From positions 164,507-228,506 of the forward strand of contig BDIU01000173.1 in the NCBI GenBank assembly GCA_002118135.1: a stretch of DNA of 64,000 bases. Direction: 5' to 3'. Source of the DNA: Trebouxia sp. TZW2008. Taxonomy: Eukaryota; Chlorophyta; Trebouxiophyceae; Trebouxiales; Trebouxiaceae. The notes under the pieces were generated by a model. That model saw only the letters and a program-made list of their open reading frames with translations. It was not told the DNA's origin and did no database searches. Positions 29,047 through 41,080 of the stretch are shown here, in pieces (within the stretch, counting starts at the first letter, position 1; every line of letters begins with the position of its first letter). A program made the position numbers and the translations under genes.

Positions 29047-32000
29047 TCATGAAGACCTAGATCTCCAAATCCTGTACAGCCCAATGGCTATGCCAGCTCC
29101 AGCGCCTGCTGCATAATACAGCCAGCCCAGAGTGCCTTCAGGCTGTATAGGCTCCTGATGCAACCTGTCCAAATGCACAGCGACGTTTCAGTATGGCAAA
29201 CATCCTTGCTTCATGACTGATCAGTCATTGCAACATTCTGTTCTCATCTCGCTGGGCTGACACTAAAGCGCTGATTGACATTGTTCAAAGCAGCATCAAA
29301 GTTTCTTGCTTGCAAGCTGCTCACCTGTAGGTGCAATACTTTGCTGTGGACTTGCAGCCAGGAAGCAGCCGATGACAGTGACTTGGCTTCAGAAATTGGC
29401 TGCACAGTAGCAAAATGCTTACCACCATGAGATCATACTTAGGCAAATGGCATCATTGCTTTACACCTCGACTGCTTTGTACACCATCCGTCAGCAGTCC
29501 AACTCGACATGCAGCAAAGCATTTGGCACCCATAGGATGATGCCTCACCTGTTACCCTGCTGGCCGTCCAGCTCAGCCTGGTCAGACGCATCATGACTGG
29601 GGGCTGCCTGTAGATGTGGGCTCTCAGGCTGTTGCTGGCAATGTGCTGCTGATGAATCAGAGTCAAGCTGAGGCAAGCAGCTGGTAGGAGCTGCTTGCAG
29701 CTCTGGACTCACGGAGCGTTTCTGACTACTTGCTGCAGCTGACTCAGGCTCACCATCGGCTGGTACCAACAGATTGCTGTATGGTGCTGTCTGCAGCTGT
29801 AGGATTTCCCCTGGACCTGCCGTCGTGGTAAAGTCAGCTGCTGTGCTTAAACCAGCAGCTGCAGGGCTGCATGGGCCTGTGGTGACACTGATAGTCACCA
29901 CACCTACGGCAGAAGACAGCACAACAACATTGCACACAGCTGTTTGGTGGTGAGCAGACAGTCTTCAGCTGAGACAGCTTCATAGTGGTGAGCACATAAG
30001 ATGGCTATGCTGAGCAATGAGTTGGGCAGTGATGCAAGTTTGATGATCTGTTGAGCTGTTGCAAGACTGCCAACAGCCTCAAGCAGTGAATTTTGTGTGC
30101 ATCGTGACAAAGCTGCTACTTACTTATTAATCATGCCATTGTTTGTCATTGCAGCTGACAGGCATGATACTGCTTTATGGAGGTCACCAATTTAAGCTGT
30201 GCGGATTGCACACATCAGAGTCAAGAGAGGTACAATATGATTGCAACATGTCTGAATGCATGTGACTTGAATCTTACCTCTGCCTGTCTTGCACTGGGCA
30301 CACGTTGGCAACACCTCTGGGGACACTGCACTGCCAGCAGCAAGACCAGAGGAAGAACTGCATCCTCTGAGCGCTCATCAAAAGCCTCCACTGTCTCTGT
30401 TGCCTCAGGTACTGAGCTGTCAGCACAATGGGAGCCTAATACTATCTCTTGGGCGCCAAAACCTGCTGCTGCAGTCTCTGTTGAGGAGTCATTAGCCTTG
30501 CTCATCTGTACGGTGCTCAGTTGGGTGGCATCTACACCATCATCCCCACTGTCAATGGCAAGTTCTGCATCGGATGATGTAGAGGCAGCTGAAGTAGGTG
30601 CTGCACCTTCTGTGACCTGACATGCCGAAGACTCACTCTCGGATGAAGGCTCTGTGGCACTCCCAGCAGCTTGTGCAGGAATGTGTGCAGCCACAGCTGT
30701 GGCAGCCGTGTTGGCGGTGGTCTGAAGACCTGCTGGTGCCCACTCAGCGATGGGTGCGGCCACAGCTGTGGCAGCCGCACTGTCTGTGGTCTGCAGACCT
30801 GCTGGTGCCAACTCTGCCAAATCCTGAGTGAGCTCTGTCCAGAACTCAGATGCAGAGACAGCTGGTATGTTGGCTGCAGCTTCTGTCCCCGAGGCCAACT
30901 GAGGTGCAACCACCACTGGAGAATGAGCGGATCGATTTGCACTGGCAGTGTTGTCTGCAGCCACAGGTGTGACTGCGCCTGAGTCGCAAGCTGCACCCTT
31001 TGTGACTGGTGCTGTCACAGGTGAAGTCATGACACTAGACTCAGCAAGAGTCCCTGCACTGTCTGAAGCCTCGGGTGCAGCTGTGCCTGCTGGCTGTGCC
31101 CTCAATGACTGATAAGACCTTAGACAAAGCCAGGATGTTAGACTCAGCCAGAGTCTGTGTGGTTTCTACAGCCACAGGTTTGAAAGTGCCTGAGCTGCTG
31201 ACTGAAGCATCTGTGACTGCCAAAACTGCAGATACAGCCTGTCCAAGAGATGCAGCCGGGCATTCTGGTTCATGTGGGTGCACAGCGTCAGCTGCAGCTA
31301 TGGCGTCAGCTGCACTGTCTGTGGCCTGAGGGACCACAGCTGTGGCCACAGCTGCGGAGCTGGCCACATCTGACTGCTGAGACAGACTCTCTGTAGTGAC
31401 ATTACTGATGGTGCTAAGCATATTTTTGACACCTGCCCTGCTTCTGACGCCATCACGAGGGTACTGTGCATCTGGGCGGTTCTGCCTGGGGCTTGACGGC
31501 ATAATGCTGCAGCTCACTGGCATAGCTGTAGCGCAGCAGTGGCCGCCGACGGCAACTGCAAGCCCAGCGCCAACTGCAGCGCCCTTTGGGCTACCAGGCA
31601 GGGGCTCAGGGCTGCTTGCAGGGCCGTTGGCTGGCTCTGTAGGGCCATTGAGGCTGGCACACTGCGGCCCATTGTCAGCTGCAGCAGGGATGGTCACAGA
31701 AATGCGACCTGCAAGCAATCATATGGAGCTGAATCCATCAGTAACGACAGCGTGCATTTCAGGCACGGCATGAATGCTGACGCACAGGATTTCGAGCAGA
31801 TGAGACTTGAGACGTCACCCAAACCTTGTCACACTGAATCTGCTTCAGTCAGAAGGCAAACTTGCCCTAAACTATCCAAAGCACAGCAACCCCAAACCCC
31901 TTGGTCAGCCAACCTAACACCTATGTGTTCAGGATACACATACTTCCCTCAACTCAGAATGAAGAGAGCAAGCAACGCCAGGGTGCACTCTGCCCAAAGC

Positions 32001-35000
32001 ACATGTAGTAGGATCAAATTGGGTGTATCAGGCATTGCTTATGATCAGAGCTGCACTCATGTTGCTAGTGAACAAGTTGGATGCAGTCAGGATGCTGCAT
32101 TGAGTGCAGTCACAAAGGCAAACAGCAAGCAGCGCAATGTACCTGTAGGTGCTGCTAAGACCACTGATGCTGGCTGAACTGGAGGGCAACCTGAAGTCGC
32201 TGTGCTCTGTGCCACACTGATGGCCTCGCAGAAGCCTTTGCTGATCTTGTCAGCTGTCAAATCGTCAGACATGGGTTCTTGAGCAAAAGGAGCTGGGCTA
32301 TCAGTAGAGATGGCCCCAGCTAAATTGCCCTTGCCTGAGGTGCTGTACCCAATTGATGGCATGGGCTTGACAAGTTCAAGTGTAATTCCTGCAAAAGCAT
32401 CAGGCGTGCTTTGTGCTTTTGGCCCAGTACAACATTTGACAGCTCTGCTTTGCCTTGACATAGGGCACAGTAATGGAGTCGATTTAGTAGCAGAGATGCC
32501 AATAAGGCTGGCTTGCACAAGCTGAAGTATGCAATGCACATAGCGAACTTCAAATTTTCATCAGTTGAAGCTTGAAAAATCAATTGCATGTCAAATGCTT
32601 GCACCATTTTACATGATTTCGTGACAGGTAAGTGAGGTGGTATGTAGTCAAGTCTACATGCTGACTGAAGTACATGTATGTAATCCTTCTGGTTTGTGAG
32701 GATGATGTGGCGCTGAAAGCGTGCGTGTGTAGTGATGCACAAAATGTAACTACAATTTGCACAAAGAAAACTTAGCTCAAACTTCTGCAAGCGTCACAGC
32801 ATCAGCATGCACACACATGGGGGCTCACCACTGTCATTGGAAGATCCGCTGTTGGCAGGAACGGATCCTGCCATATCTGATGGGCAATTGTCATGTGAAA
32901 GACTGCCCACGATGGCTGATGACTCGCCACTGCCATTAGCAGTCACCGACAGTGATGCAGCAGACTGTGCTGGTGATGGGACGAAGTCAGCGGCTGCCTC
33001 CTCCTGTGCAGAGTTCACGGCTGGCAGGGGATCTGCACAGCTATTGTGTGCAGCAGAGGCACTAGTACTGCTGACAGAGGCGCAGGGTGTCAGTGCTGCT
33101 GCATTGGGGATGGACCCAATTGCAGCTGTGGTGTCTTGAGCAACATTGCAGGCAGGTTCTGTCACGGTGATGTCAGCCTCAACTGAGGCAGTGCAGCCTG
33201 CGTCTGCCAGCACTCCTGTAGTGCTGTTGCTCAAGTCTGCATCAGCAATGTACCTGCCTGCTACACTTGTGTCAGCCACGACCACGTCTGCTAGCTCGCC
33301 TGCAGTGCTGTCGGCCATGGCTGAGTCAGCACTGCACTTGCCTGCTGCAACTGGTCCTGCCACAACAACTGCATCCTTGGCTGCCTCAACAGCTGTGGTA
33401 GCCTTGTCAGTGGCGGCTGCTGCAGCATTGTGCACCAGAGCAGCACCATCACCAGCAGCAGCAGCGGTAGCAGCAGGGCTGTTGACAGAAGTCTGGGTTG
33501 TCATTGCCATGTGGGCTGCCATCTGAGCCACTAAAGCTGTGGTGACATTGACACCACTGTCAAGCTGCAGAGCTGCTTTCTTCTGAGCCTTGTTTCTGGC
33601 CTTCTCAGCCTTCCTCTGCTCAGCCTTACTCGTTGGCTTGACTGCTGCATCAGCTGTAGCAGGGAGCACAGCAGTAGCAGACTCGCTAGCAGCGGCATCA
33701 AGGGCAGAAGAAGAGGACAAGGCAGCCTTAGCATGGCTGACAGTCTTGGCACTTATCAAGGTGTCATCAGCTGTTGCTGTTGCTGTTGCTTGTGCTGGTG
33801 TTGATGGCATCTGCACTTCTTCTTTGACATGCTTTCTGCTGCCACTGCCGCCTGTGCTGCTGCCAATAGTCCTACTGCCTGCTACACCACCCTTGCCAAA
33901 TTTGGCAGAGTTGGGGTTGGCAAATGTGCTATAGGCTGCCTGCCTAGCTTGCTTTGCTCTGGCTGCTTCTGAGGCTTTGTGCTTGAGGGCATCATGCACC
34001 TTCTGCTCTGCCTGTGCTTTGATCCTGATTTCAGCCTGAGAACGAGCAAGACTGGCAGCAGACCTGCAAAGCAGAAGCGCCCTAAGATGCTTTCAAAGAT
34101 GGCTGCTGGATATGACAACGAGTTGTCATTTGCCCATCATGTTGGGAGCCAATCAGGTTTTTGGACGGCCAACAAGCCACAATAATGAAGGACAATTATA
34201 GTATGCAGCCTTCCAGCTGTGATCAGCTTTGACCGCAGCGACAGTATCAGCGTTTTCTGCAAGATTTCTGGATCTTACCACATTTTGAATTGTTTTGATG
34301 TCCTTAAGTCCTTAGATTTCACAAGCAAGCACAGGACAAGACAGAGTTCATAACCAGGCACACACCGCTGAGCCTGTTGCCGTGGAGAATAATTAGAAAG
34401 AATGCGTGCTGACAGACAAGTGCTTGTCTTTGCTGGAAACTTGAATCAAAATGACATTTGAGCAGTTTGCAAAATGTAAGCTGGGTGAGTTCAGCACATA
34501 TCTTGCCAAGCTGTCTCCTTCTGAGAATTGCACATTGAACAGATGAGGGTTGAACAATGCCAGTGATACACACCAACATATTATCTTTTGTGCGGGCACG
34601 CATTTGCCAATAGAGGCTGGATAACAAAGTAAGAATTGCTGTCTGCTGGGCCTACTCTATGTCAACAACAATCACAATGTTGCTTGAACTGGTTGCAACG
34701 TTTGAAAACGCTGCTGATACAGTCAGAACCGCGTTTATACCAAAGCACGAGCATGCAATGTAGCAACAACACTTTTGTTGAGCATCACAGAGTTGTGCCT
34801 CAGGTCACATACCAAACCAAGCTGTGTGCTGCTCACCTTTGGTGCAGCGCCAATGACAACCTTACAAGCATGCAATGAAGCACTCTACACTGTGTTGTGC
34901 AAAGAGCTCAAAGTCAAGCTGATCAGTGTTTACCTTTGACCCAAATCATTATGCTGCTGCTAGAACACCCATGCAGAAGCATTAAGCATGCAATCAAGCA

Positions 35001-35828
35001 ATGCCCACTACATCGTGCATCAGTGGTACATCATTTTGTTGCGAATGAGACTGTAGTGGGTGTTACTCAGTACCGCGTACCCTTTTGGTGGGCAAGAACA
35101 AGGAATCTTTTCTTGCACTAGAACAACAAAAAGAACTAGATTTGTGGAAAACCAAGCTAGGTAGCATCCATCTGTGGTCAACGCTGCTGTGCTGCTGCAG
35201 ACAGGATGTCACCTTACTAGGCGTCCTGGCCACAGCAGCTTCCTTAGGAAATTCAGAGACTACAGCACTCAGCTGTGTGATGCTCACCTCTGTCCGATGC
35301 CGCTGGGCAGCTGCTGGGACATTCATTCCCAAACAACAGCACAGGCATGCAATCAAGCACCGAGAATTGTGTCAGCATCAAAGACGCATGCATCAAGCTT
35401 CCCGTTGGTCAGTGCTGCTCTGCTGTTGCAGGCGAGATGATGCCCTCCTAGACATGTGAAGCGTCTTGGCCTCAACAGCTTACTCGAACACTCACAAACT
35501 GACACATGTAGCTACATACTGCTCACCTTTGGTCAATGCTGCTCTGCTGTTGCAGGCTATATGTCGTCCTTCTAGACACTCCAGGCGCCCTGGACATGAC
35601 AGCTGATTGGACTTTCGGGCACGAGTACATTCAATTATGTCATGCTCACCTTTGATCCACGCTGCTCTGCTGTTGTAGGCGGGAGATCTCCCTCCTGGAC
35701 ACTCCAGGTGCCCTGGACATGACAGCTGGCACTACCGCCTTGATGCCCTCAGAGGTGCGCCCACTCTTGTTCACAGCTTCCCACTGCTGAGCTATGGCAA
35801 TGTCCTTCTGCACTGCCGCCTGATCATG
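29047..35828 (-). CDS. Ala/Ser/Thr-rich protein with C-terminal membrane anchor, in frame after the USP
   Basis: Exons 35650-35828, 32829-34063, 32143-32511, 31433-31708, 30278-31086, 29549-29903 and 29047-29164 (TGA). Frame is continuous with the upstream USP through a TAG at 35829-35831. The start has a helical, Gln-rich part (IAIAQQWEAVNKSG, ISRLQQQSSVDQ), then a charged coiled segment (AEIRIKAQAEQKVHDALKHK) and a Lys-rich one (KAEQRKAEKARNKAQKK). Hundreds of low-complexity Ala/Ser/Thr/Val residues follow. The last exon ends GWLYYAAGAGAGIAIGLYRI, a single hydrophobic helix followed by WRSRSS, as in tail-anchored proteins. Reading frame changes near 31100 and 30370 are not fully resolved, so exon edges there are approximate. 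Whether it is translated by readthrough, from its own start, or not at all is open. Confidence 0.5.
34825..35580 (-). repeat. Echo array of the donor edge of exon 35650-35819
   Basis: At least four partial copies (about 34825-34850, 35165-35235, 35400-35460, 35522-35600) of CTCACCTTTGATCCACGCTG-type donor sequence and the adjoining CTGCTCTGCTGTTG exon text, in the 1.6-kb intron downstream of the exon. Confidence 0.7.
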
Positions 35829-38342
35829 CTACTTTGCCGCACTATCCCTGGACCCTGTCTGAAACGGTTCCTTTGCTGCAGGCTTGGTGGAGGAAGGCAC
35901 CTCCTTTTCAACCCTGCACAGCATCAAAGAGATTGCAGTTGACAATCTGTCTCTTGCAAGGTGCACAGCACAAAAGAGGTGGCACTTTGTACAGCAGGAG
36001 AGAGACTGAGATTGACTGTCTGTCTCTCACAAGGTGCACACCACAACAGAGGTTGCTGTGACGGTCTGTTTGTGATGAGGCATACAGCATATCAACTGTA
36101 TGCTCGATGCAGCATTATGCAGCTGACAGTCTGAAAGCCTGTTCGTAGCAAGGGGCACAGCATGTCAGTTGCATGCTGCATGAGTGTTGCGCATGCCTGT
36201 GGATCATGTCAACATCTGCAGAACAACAGTTGCAAAAGCTGATGCTGTGCTGCTGGTCAATCCAGTCGACCCTGCCCGTTCACAAAAGTATTCCTTTGTC
36301 AGAGACATCAAGCAGAATGGATGAGTAGATAAGATACTGTTTGACAGCAAAAACAGCATGCATGGTGTGCCTATGCAAAGCTACTCTGTACGCTGCTGTG
36401 CACATGTACGAATGCGCGTGTAAGCTTGAAGTCTGCAGTATTGGACAGATTGCTTGGAGGCATTTCATTCGAAACAGTGCATTTGGAAAAAGGGCAGAGT
36501 TCACACCAGGCAGTGGGGTCAGCAACAGACAGGGGCCTTGGGTCATCTTGAGGCGGCTCCTTAGACATCAACAACGCACCCACGACCTGCTGAGCCATGC
36601 AACGAGGCGTCGCAGCCAAGCTGGCATACACTGTGGACTCTGCACTGTTGAGATACACGTATGTATCTGCAGCAGTGAAGACCCCTGACGTGGCCTGTCT
36701 CCTCTCCAACACTGCATAGTGCCCTCCACTGGTTGAGCTGCCAGTGTACATCATGTATTTGGCGACAAAGTATTCCTTCTGGATATTGCTGTGCTGACCA
36801 TACTCCAGGGTCACTTCCTGCTCCAGAGGTATGCAGACGCGAGACACTTTGCTCACATACTGCACGACAGCAACTTCAGTCAGGTCAAGTGCTTGTAGCT
36901 TGGTTTGGCAGCTGCAGCAGATTGACAAAACCAAGAGCAATGCAGATTACGATCATTGTTGCAGGAGTGCTGAATGCATGCTGAGGTGTGATGCTGCTGT
37001 ATCTTGCAATACATTGTCTATCAGCACACAAATCCAATCAAATTAGGCATGGCACTTGAGCAGAAGCAAGGCGTTGCTTTGCAATGCAGAAGGGCCTGAG
37101 GCACTAGGTGAGTCTTCTATGCAACTTGAGCCAATGTGAGCATGTCTTACAAAAATTCATCATAACAGTCTGAGGATGCCTTACCTGCTTTCTGGCAAAC
37201 ATAGGAATGAGCACGTCTGGTGGGGACATCCAATGATCCACGCGACTCAGCTCAGGGGCAGGTTTGTTGCCCAACTTCTCACACGCCCCGCAGGGCGGTG
37301 TGATGCGATCCCAGGCATGCGCCTTAAAGGATTTGGCTCAGAGACTGGGTAGCACCCAAGTAGTCAAACACATATACCCTCACAACGGGGCTTGTGTTCA
37401 GCATCACTGGCTTGGAGGGCTGCCCAGCCTTGCAATTTGCTGAGTTAGGGCAGGTGGTCACTTGGCGGTGCAGCAAGCTGCAGGTTGCACGGAAGAACGT
37501 CAAGTCCTGCAACATGCATTGCTTGCTTAGTGGTTGACCACAGCTCCAGGGCAGAGAAAGGCTGAAGTAGCATGCTTGGCAGTGTGTTGTTTGACAGTCT
37601 AGCGTCCTTCTTACAGCGGCGCTGCTGATGCCAGGAAACGCTCTGGCAGGAACATCACTGGCTTTGGTCTCCAGTCGATGCAGCAGACTCTTTAGAAGTT
37701 CTTCTGCATCAGCTTGTATCAGGACGTCCCTGCATCACAGACTCAATGAGCTTGACTGAATTGCAAGTGTGAAGCTGCTGTTTATGAACTGGGCTGCAAT
37801 GCTTGAGAGTATGGTGTATCTTTTGAAGCCAGAGTCACCCTTTGCCCACAAGACGTCAAGCCCATCGATGGCGACACTTGACCGAGCAAACTCAGCAAGG
37901 TCTGCCACACCAGCATCATGACCCTGTACCAAGACCCTTGACAGCACCTGGCTCACAGCTGATGCCAGAGAGTCTTTCCACAACCCTTTGACTTGTGGGT
38001 TGCTTTGCAAACCAGCAGCCTCAAATGGACTGCGAAGGCCTTCCTGGATACGCGGGATGCCGGCGATAGACTGGCATGCGCCGTTGAGGAAGCACCTGTA
38101 TAGAAGTAGGTAAATTGTTGGGACAAGGGCATATTGAGCCTGTGTCCAGCAACTTGCAGGAACTGCAGTGCAGCCTAAAAATCAACAAGGACAGGCTGGC
38201 GAGCGCATAGTAGGCATGCTGACCTCATCATGCATTTCCCGTAACGATTCTGGTTGCTCAGGGGCCTGCAGCGTGTCCCCTGCGCCCATGAGGTGCGCGA
38301 CAGAGAAGGCTTGAAAGCCACGATGCCCGAGGCTAACCTCAT
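35829..38342 (-). CDS. USP-type ubiquitin hydrolase, divergent
   Basis: Seven exons: 38224-38342, 37883-38095, 37615-37729, 37378-37506, 37185-37322, 36507-36859, 35829-35913; phases agree and sum to 383 codons plus TAG. Family marks in order: Cys box RCFLNGACQSIAGI (near residue 41, without the usual NLGNT before it), QADAEELLKSLL, Cys pairs (VTTCPNSANC and PPCGACEK) that could form the zinc ribbon, SPPDVLIPMFARKQ, IPLEQEVTLEYG, and the His box MMYTGSSTSGGHYAVLERR. USPs remove ubiquitin from proteins. The usual DD or DN near the C-terminus is weak (VYLNSAES), so activity is not certain. Reading continues in frame beyond the TAG into the Ala-rich tail-anchored region. Divergent from the helicase gene. 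Confidence 0.7.
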
Positions 38343-38898
38343 CAAGCACCCTCGCCTTCACACATGATGCAGCATGATATGCCGCGTGCTGAACAACCAA
38401 TCTAACGCAAATGGCTGAGGGTAAAGATGGTGTAAGCGCAAGGGTTTGCCGGTCAGCTTGCGCTGACGGACATGAACGGAGCTAGCTTGGAACCTGCGCA
38501 CTTCAGTGTAGGCGTAAAGTATTGTACTTTGCATTATTCAGTATCCGCGAGGCCTTCGAAGTTTTGTCCTGTTACGTTCCATTGACGGCGTAAATGCACT
38601 TGCAATGGCACTTGGTCATAGCACAGCAGGGACGTCGGAATTAGCCTGAGCTTGCGCTAGCGCATGGATGTGTACCTACTTGGTGTGCATCAGACAAGCG
38701 TATGTGCCGTCGTCGACGCCAATCACGCAGCTGTGCAGAACGATTCGTGCAACTTTCGACCTGATGTGCATACGACGGATCTCTGGCGACAAAACATGCT
38801 TGGATGCTCATGCATCGCCAGGCATGTTGCACGGTATCGACATCACATTGTAAGCCCTGTCTTGGGACCTTGCGTTATTTATTGAGATTTTGGGCTAG
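38343..38898. promoter_or_regulatory. Shared upstream region of deubiquitinase and helicase
   Basis: About 550 bp between divergent start codons. No clear TATA box or repeat; a bidirectional promoter is inferred from position. Confidence 0.35.
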
Positions 38899-41014
38899 AT
38901 GCTGCTCACCGAGGGCTCGCCGAACCCAGCTAGCTGCACTCTTGATAGCGTCGTCTCAGCGCATGACAACCAGCGTTTAGACACAGACCAGCAGCATTTC
39001 AGCATGTTTTCGCCACATCAGGTCCCCAAGACGGTTTGCGGTCACAAGCGCGTGTTAGGTCAGGGAACTGAGACATCAGAGGGCGACAGAGCTCAGCGCA
39101 GACCCTGTCGCGGCCTTTTTCGAGAGGAAATTCAGCCGCTTCAAGCAGCGCAAGCTTCATCCGCATCATGCATATCCCCGGCAATGCCTCCACCTCCGGT
39201 GCACGCCACGGCTGCAGCTACTGCAGTCACAGCTGCAGAGTGCATGACAAAGCACGGTCCTGGGCAGATCATACCACCAACAAATGCCATGCCAAATCAG
39301 AACCCAGCTGCTGCACAACCTTGCAGCCTCTGGTCTCAGCTCCTTGGTAGAAGTGCACAGGTGATGCGTTGCAGACTAGCAGACTATGATCTGTTGCCTG
39401 AGACATCAGCTGCAGGACAGCGTCTGGTTGAGTTTGAGCTGCAGCTGCAAAAGCTGTTGGGCGTGAGATCACCGGAAGAGCAGGCTGATGCTGTGTGTTG
39501 GGTGGACCACAGCATGTTGCTCCACACAGATGGCATCAAATGCTTCTGCATCAACTATGGTGATGCAGAATGTGCACAGGTATAATGCTAGCTCTGCAGT
39601 GTATGCAGTTGATAATTCACGATGTCCACATGGCATGGCAGTACTAGTCAACAGACAGCAAGCAGATCATGAGATGTGAGCACTCAACGCGATTCTGTCC
39701 TGTGCATGCCAAATGTATCAAGTAGGTAAAACTTGGTGCATATATCATCAGATGCTGAATCATGTCTTCAGCAAGGCACTCCTACCAACAGCAGTCATCA
39801 AGAGCCACCTGTGCTGATCCCAATCACACCTCCTGCTGCAGATGCTGTTGGGTCTCAGTCAGCTAGTGTTCAAGTGGCGTCAAAGCTCTCGCAGCCAACA
39901 CTGCACAGACGAGAACAACAAGTTCTTCCACACAAGAACTGCAGCAGCGTGTCTGATGAAGCGCCTGGTTGCTGTGACCCGCATGAGATTGCAGTTGAAG
40001 GCTCAGCAGCCAGTGCTACAGGCGCTTCTTGCTGTGGTGCATGCCTTGCAGCAGCAATTTGCTGATGAGATGCAAGCCGGGCTGTATACTTGGGAGCTGA
40101 GGCCTCTCGTACACCAAGTGAGCATGGTGGCATCTGTGCGTTTGCTGTCAACTGTCTGTTGTAGGCCTTGGTGACCTTCAGAAGGCAACAAAGGAACTTT
40201 GACATAGCAAAAAAAGAAAGTTATTTTTTGCAAGTCATTTGTTGATGAATTGCTTGCAGCCAGAAGTGTCTGTCGTACATACCTTGTCTTCTTGAAGTAG
40301 CAAAAGAGATTGCAAGCTCTTTCTCAAAAACTGGGCGTTGAGTCTGATGCTGCAACAGTTGGGCTGCCTAAATTTGCAGGCTATGACAGTAGCCAGGCAT
40401 TGGCAAGGCCGTATTGGGCTGCGGAAAGCAGATCGAGCTGTTCAGATGCTGCAGGCTATGAGTGCCAAGGTGGCACAGCTGCCAGGTGGGTGCAAGCTGC
40501 TTCTCCTTGTCCTATCATGTTGCCACCCGAGTCTTTGGCTGTTGCGATCAAGCGCATGCACTTGTAAGTATAGCTTGTGTACACAATGTGAAGCTATATA
40601 GTCAAATCTGCAGTCTCGAGTCCATGTTGCACACGTGCTCTGCATGTATATGCTGTGTGTGCTTCTTGACAAGATGCATCCATGTACATGCCTTTGCAGT
40701 GGCAGGCTGCACCAATCATGATGTATGCACCATGCTGCTCAACAAATGACGACTGGTTCTAGGAGTATGGCGTCATTACCTCAATTGGCACATGTACATT
40801 GTTTTGCAATGCTGGCACGGAATATTTGAATGTTCGAAATTCACCAAGGCATGGCATTATCTGTATATCGCTGTCAAATGAGCTAACTGCGCCTGAGTCA
40901 GCGGCCACATCTTAGCAAAATCATCAAGCAGACATGCAAAAACAGATTGAGACTGGATGATGTGCAGTACAAACCTATCATTGTATGCCACACACAGTAA
41001 TAATCAGTAGTGAT

Positions 41015-41080
<66 letters not shown>

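Noticed and set aside
30177..33934. Long plus-strand frames opposite the Ala-rich exons (for example 31539-32177, 33146-33526, 33590-33934)
   Set aside because: They mirror low-complexity Ala/Ser codons of the minus-strand gene and show no splice logic of their own.
35829..35831. Use of TAG as glutamine, as in some ulvophyte algae
   Set aside because: Other genes here end at TAA and TAG at the expected family lengths, so the standard code fits better.
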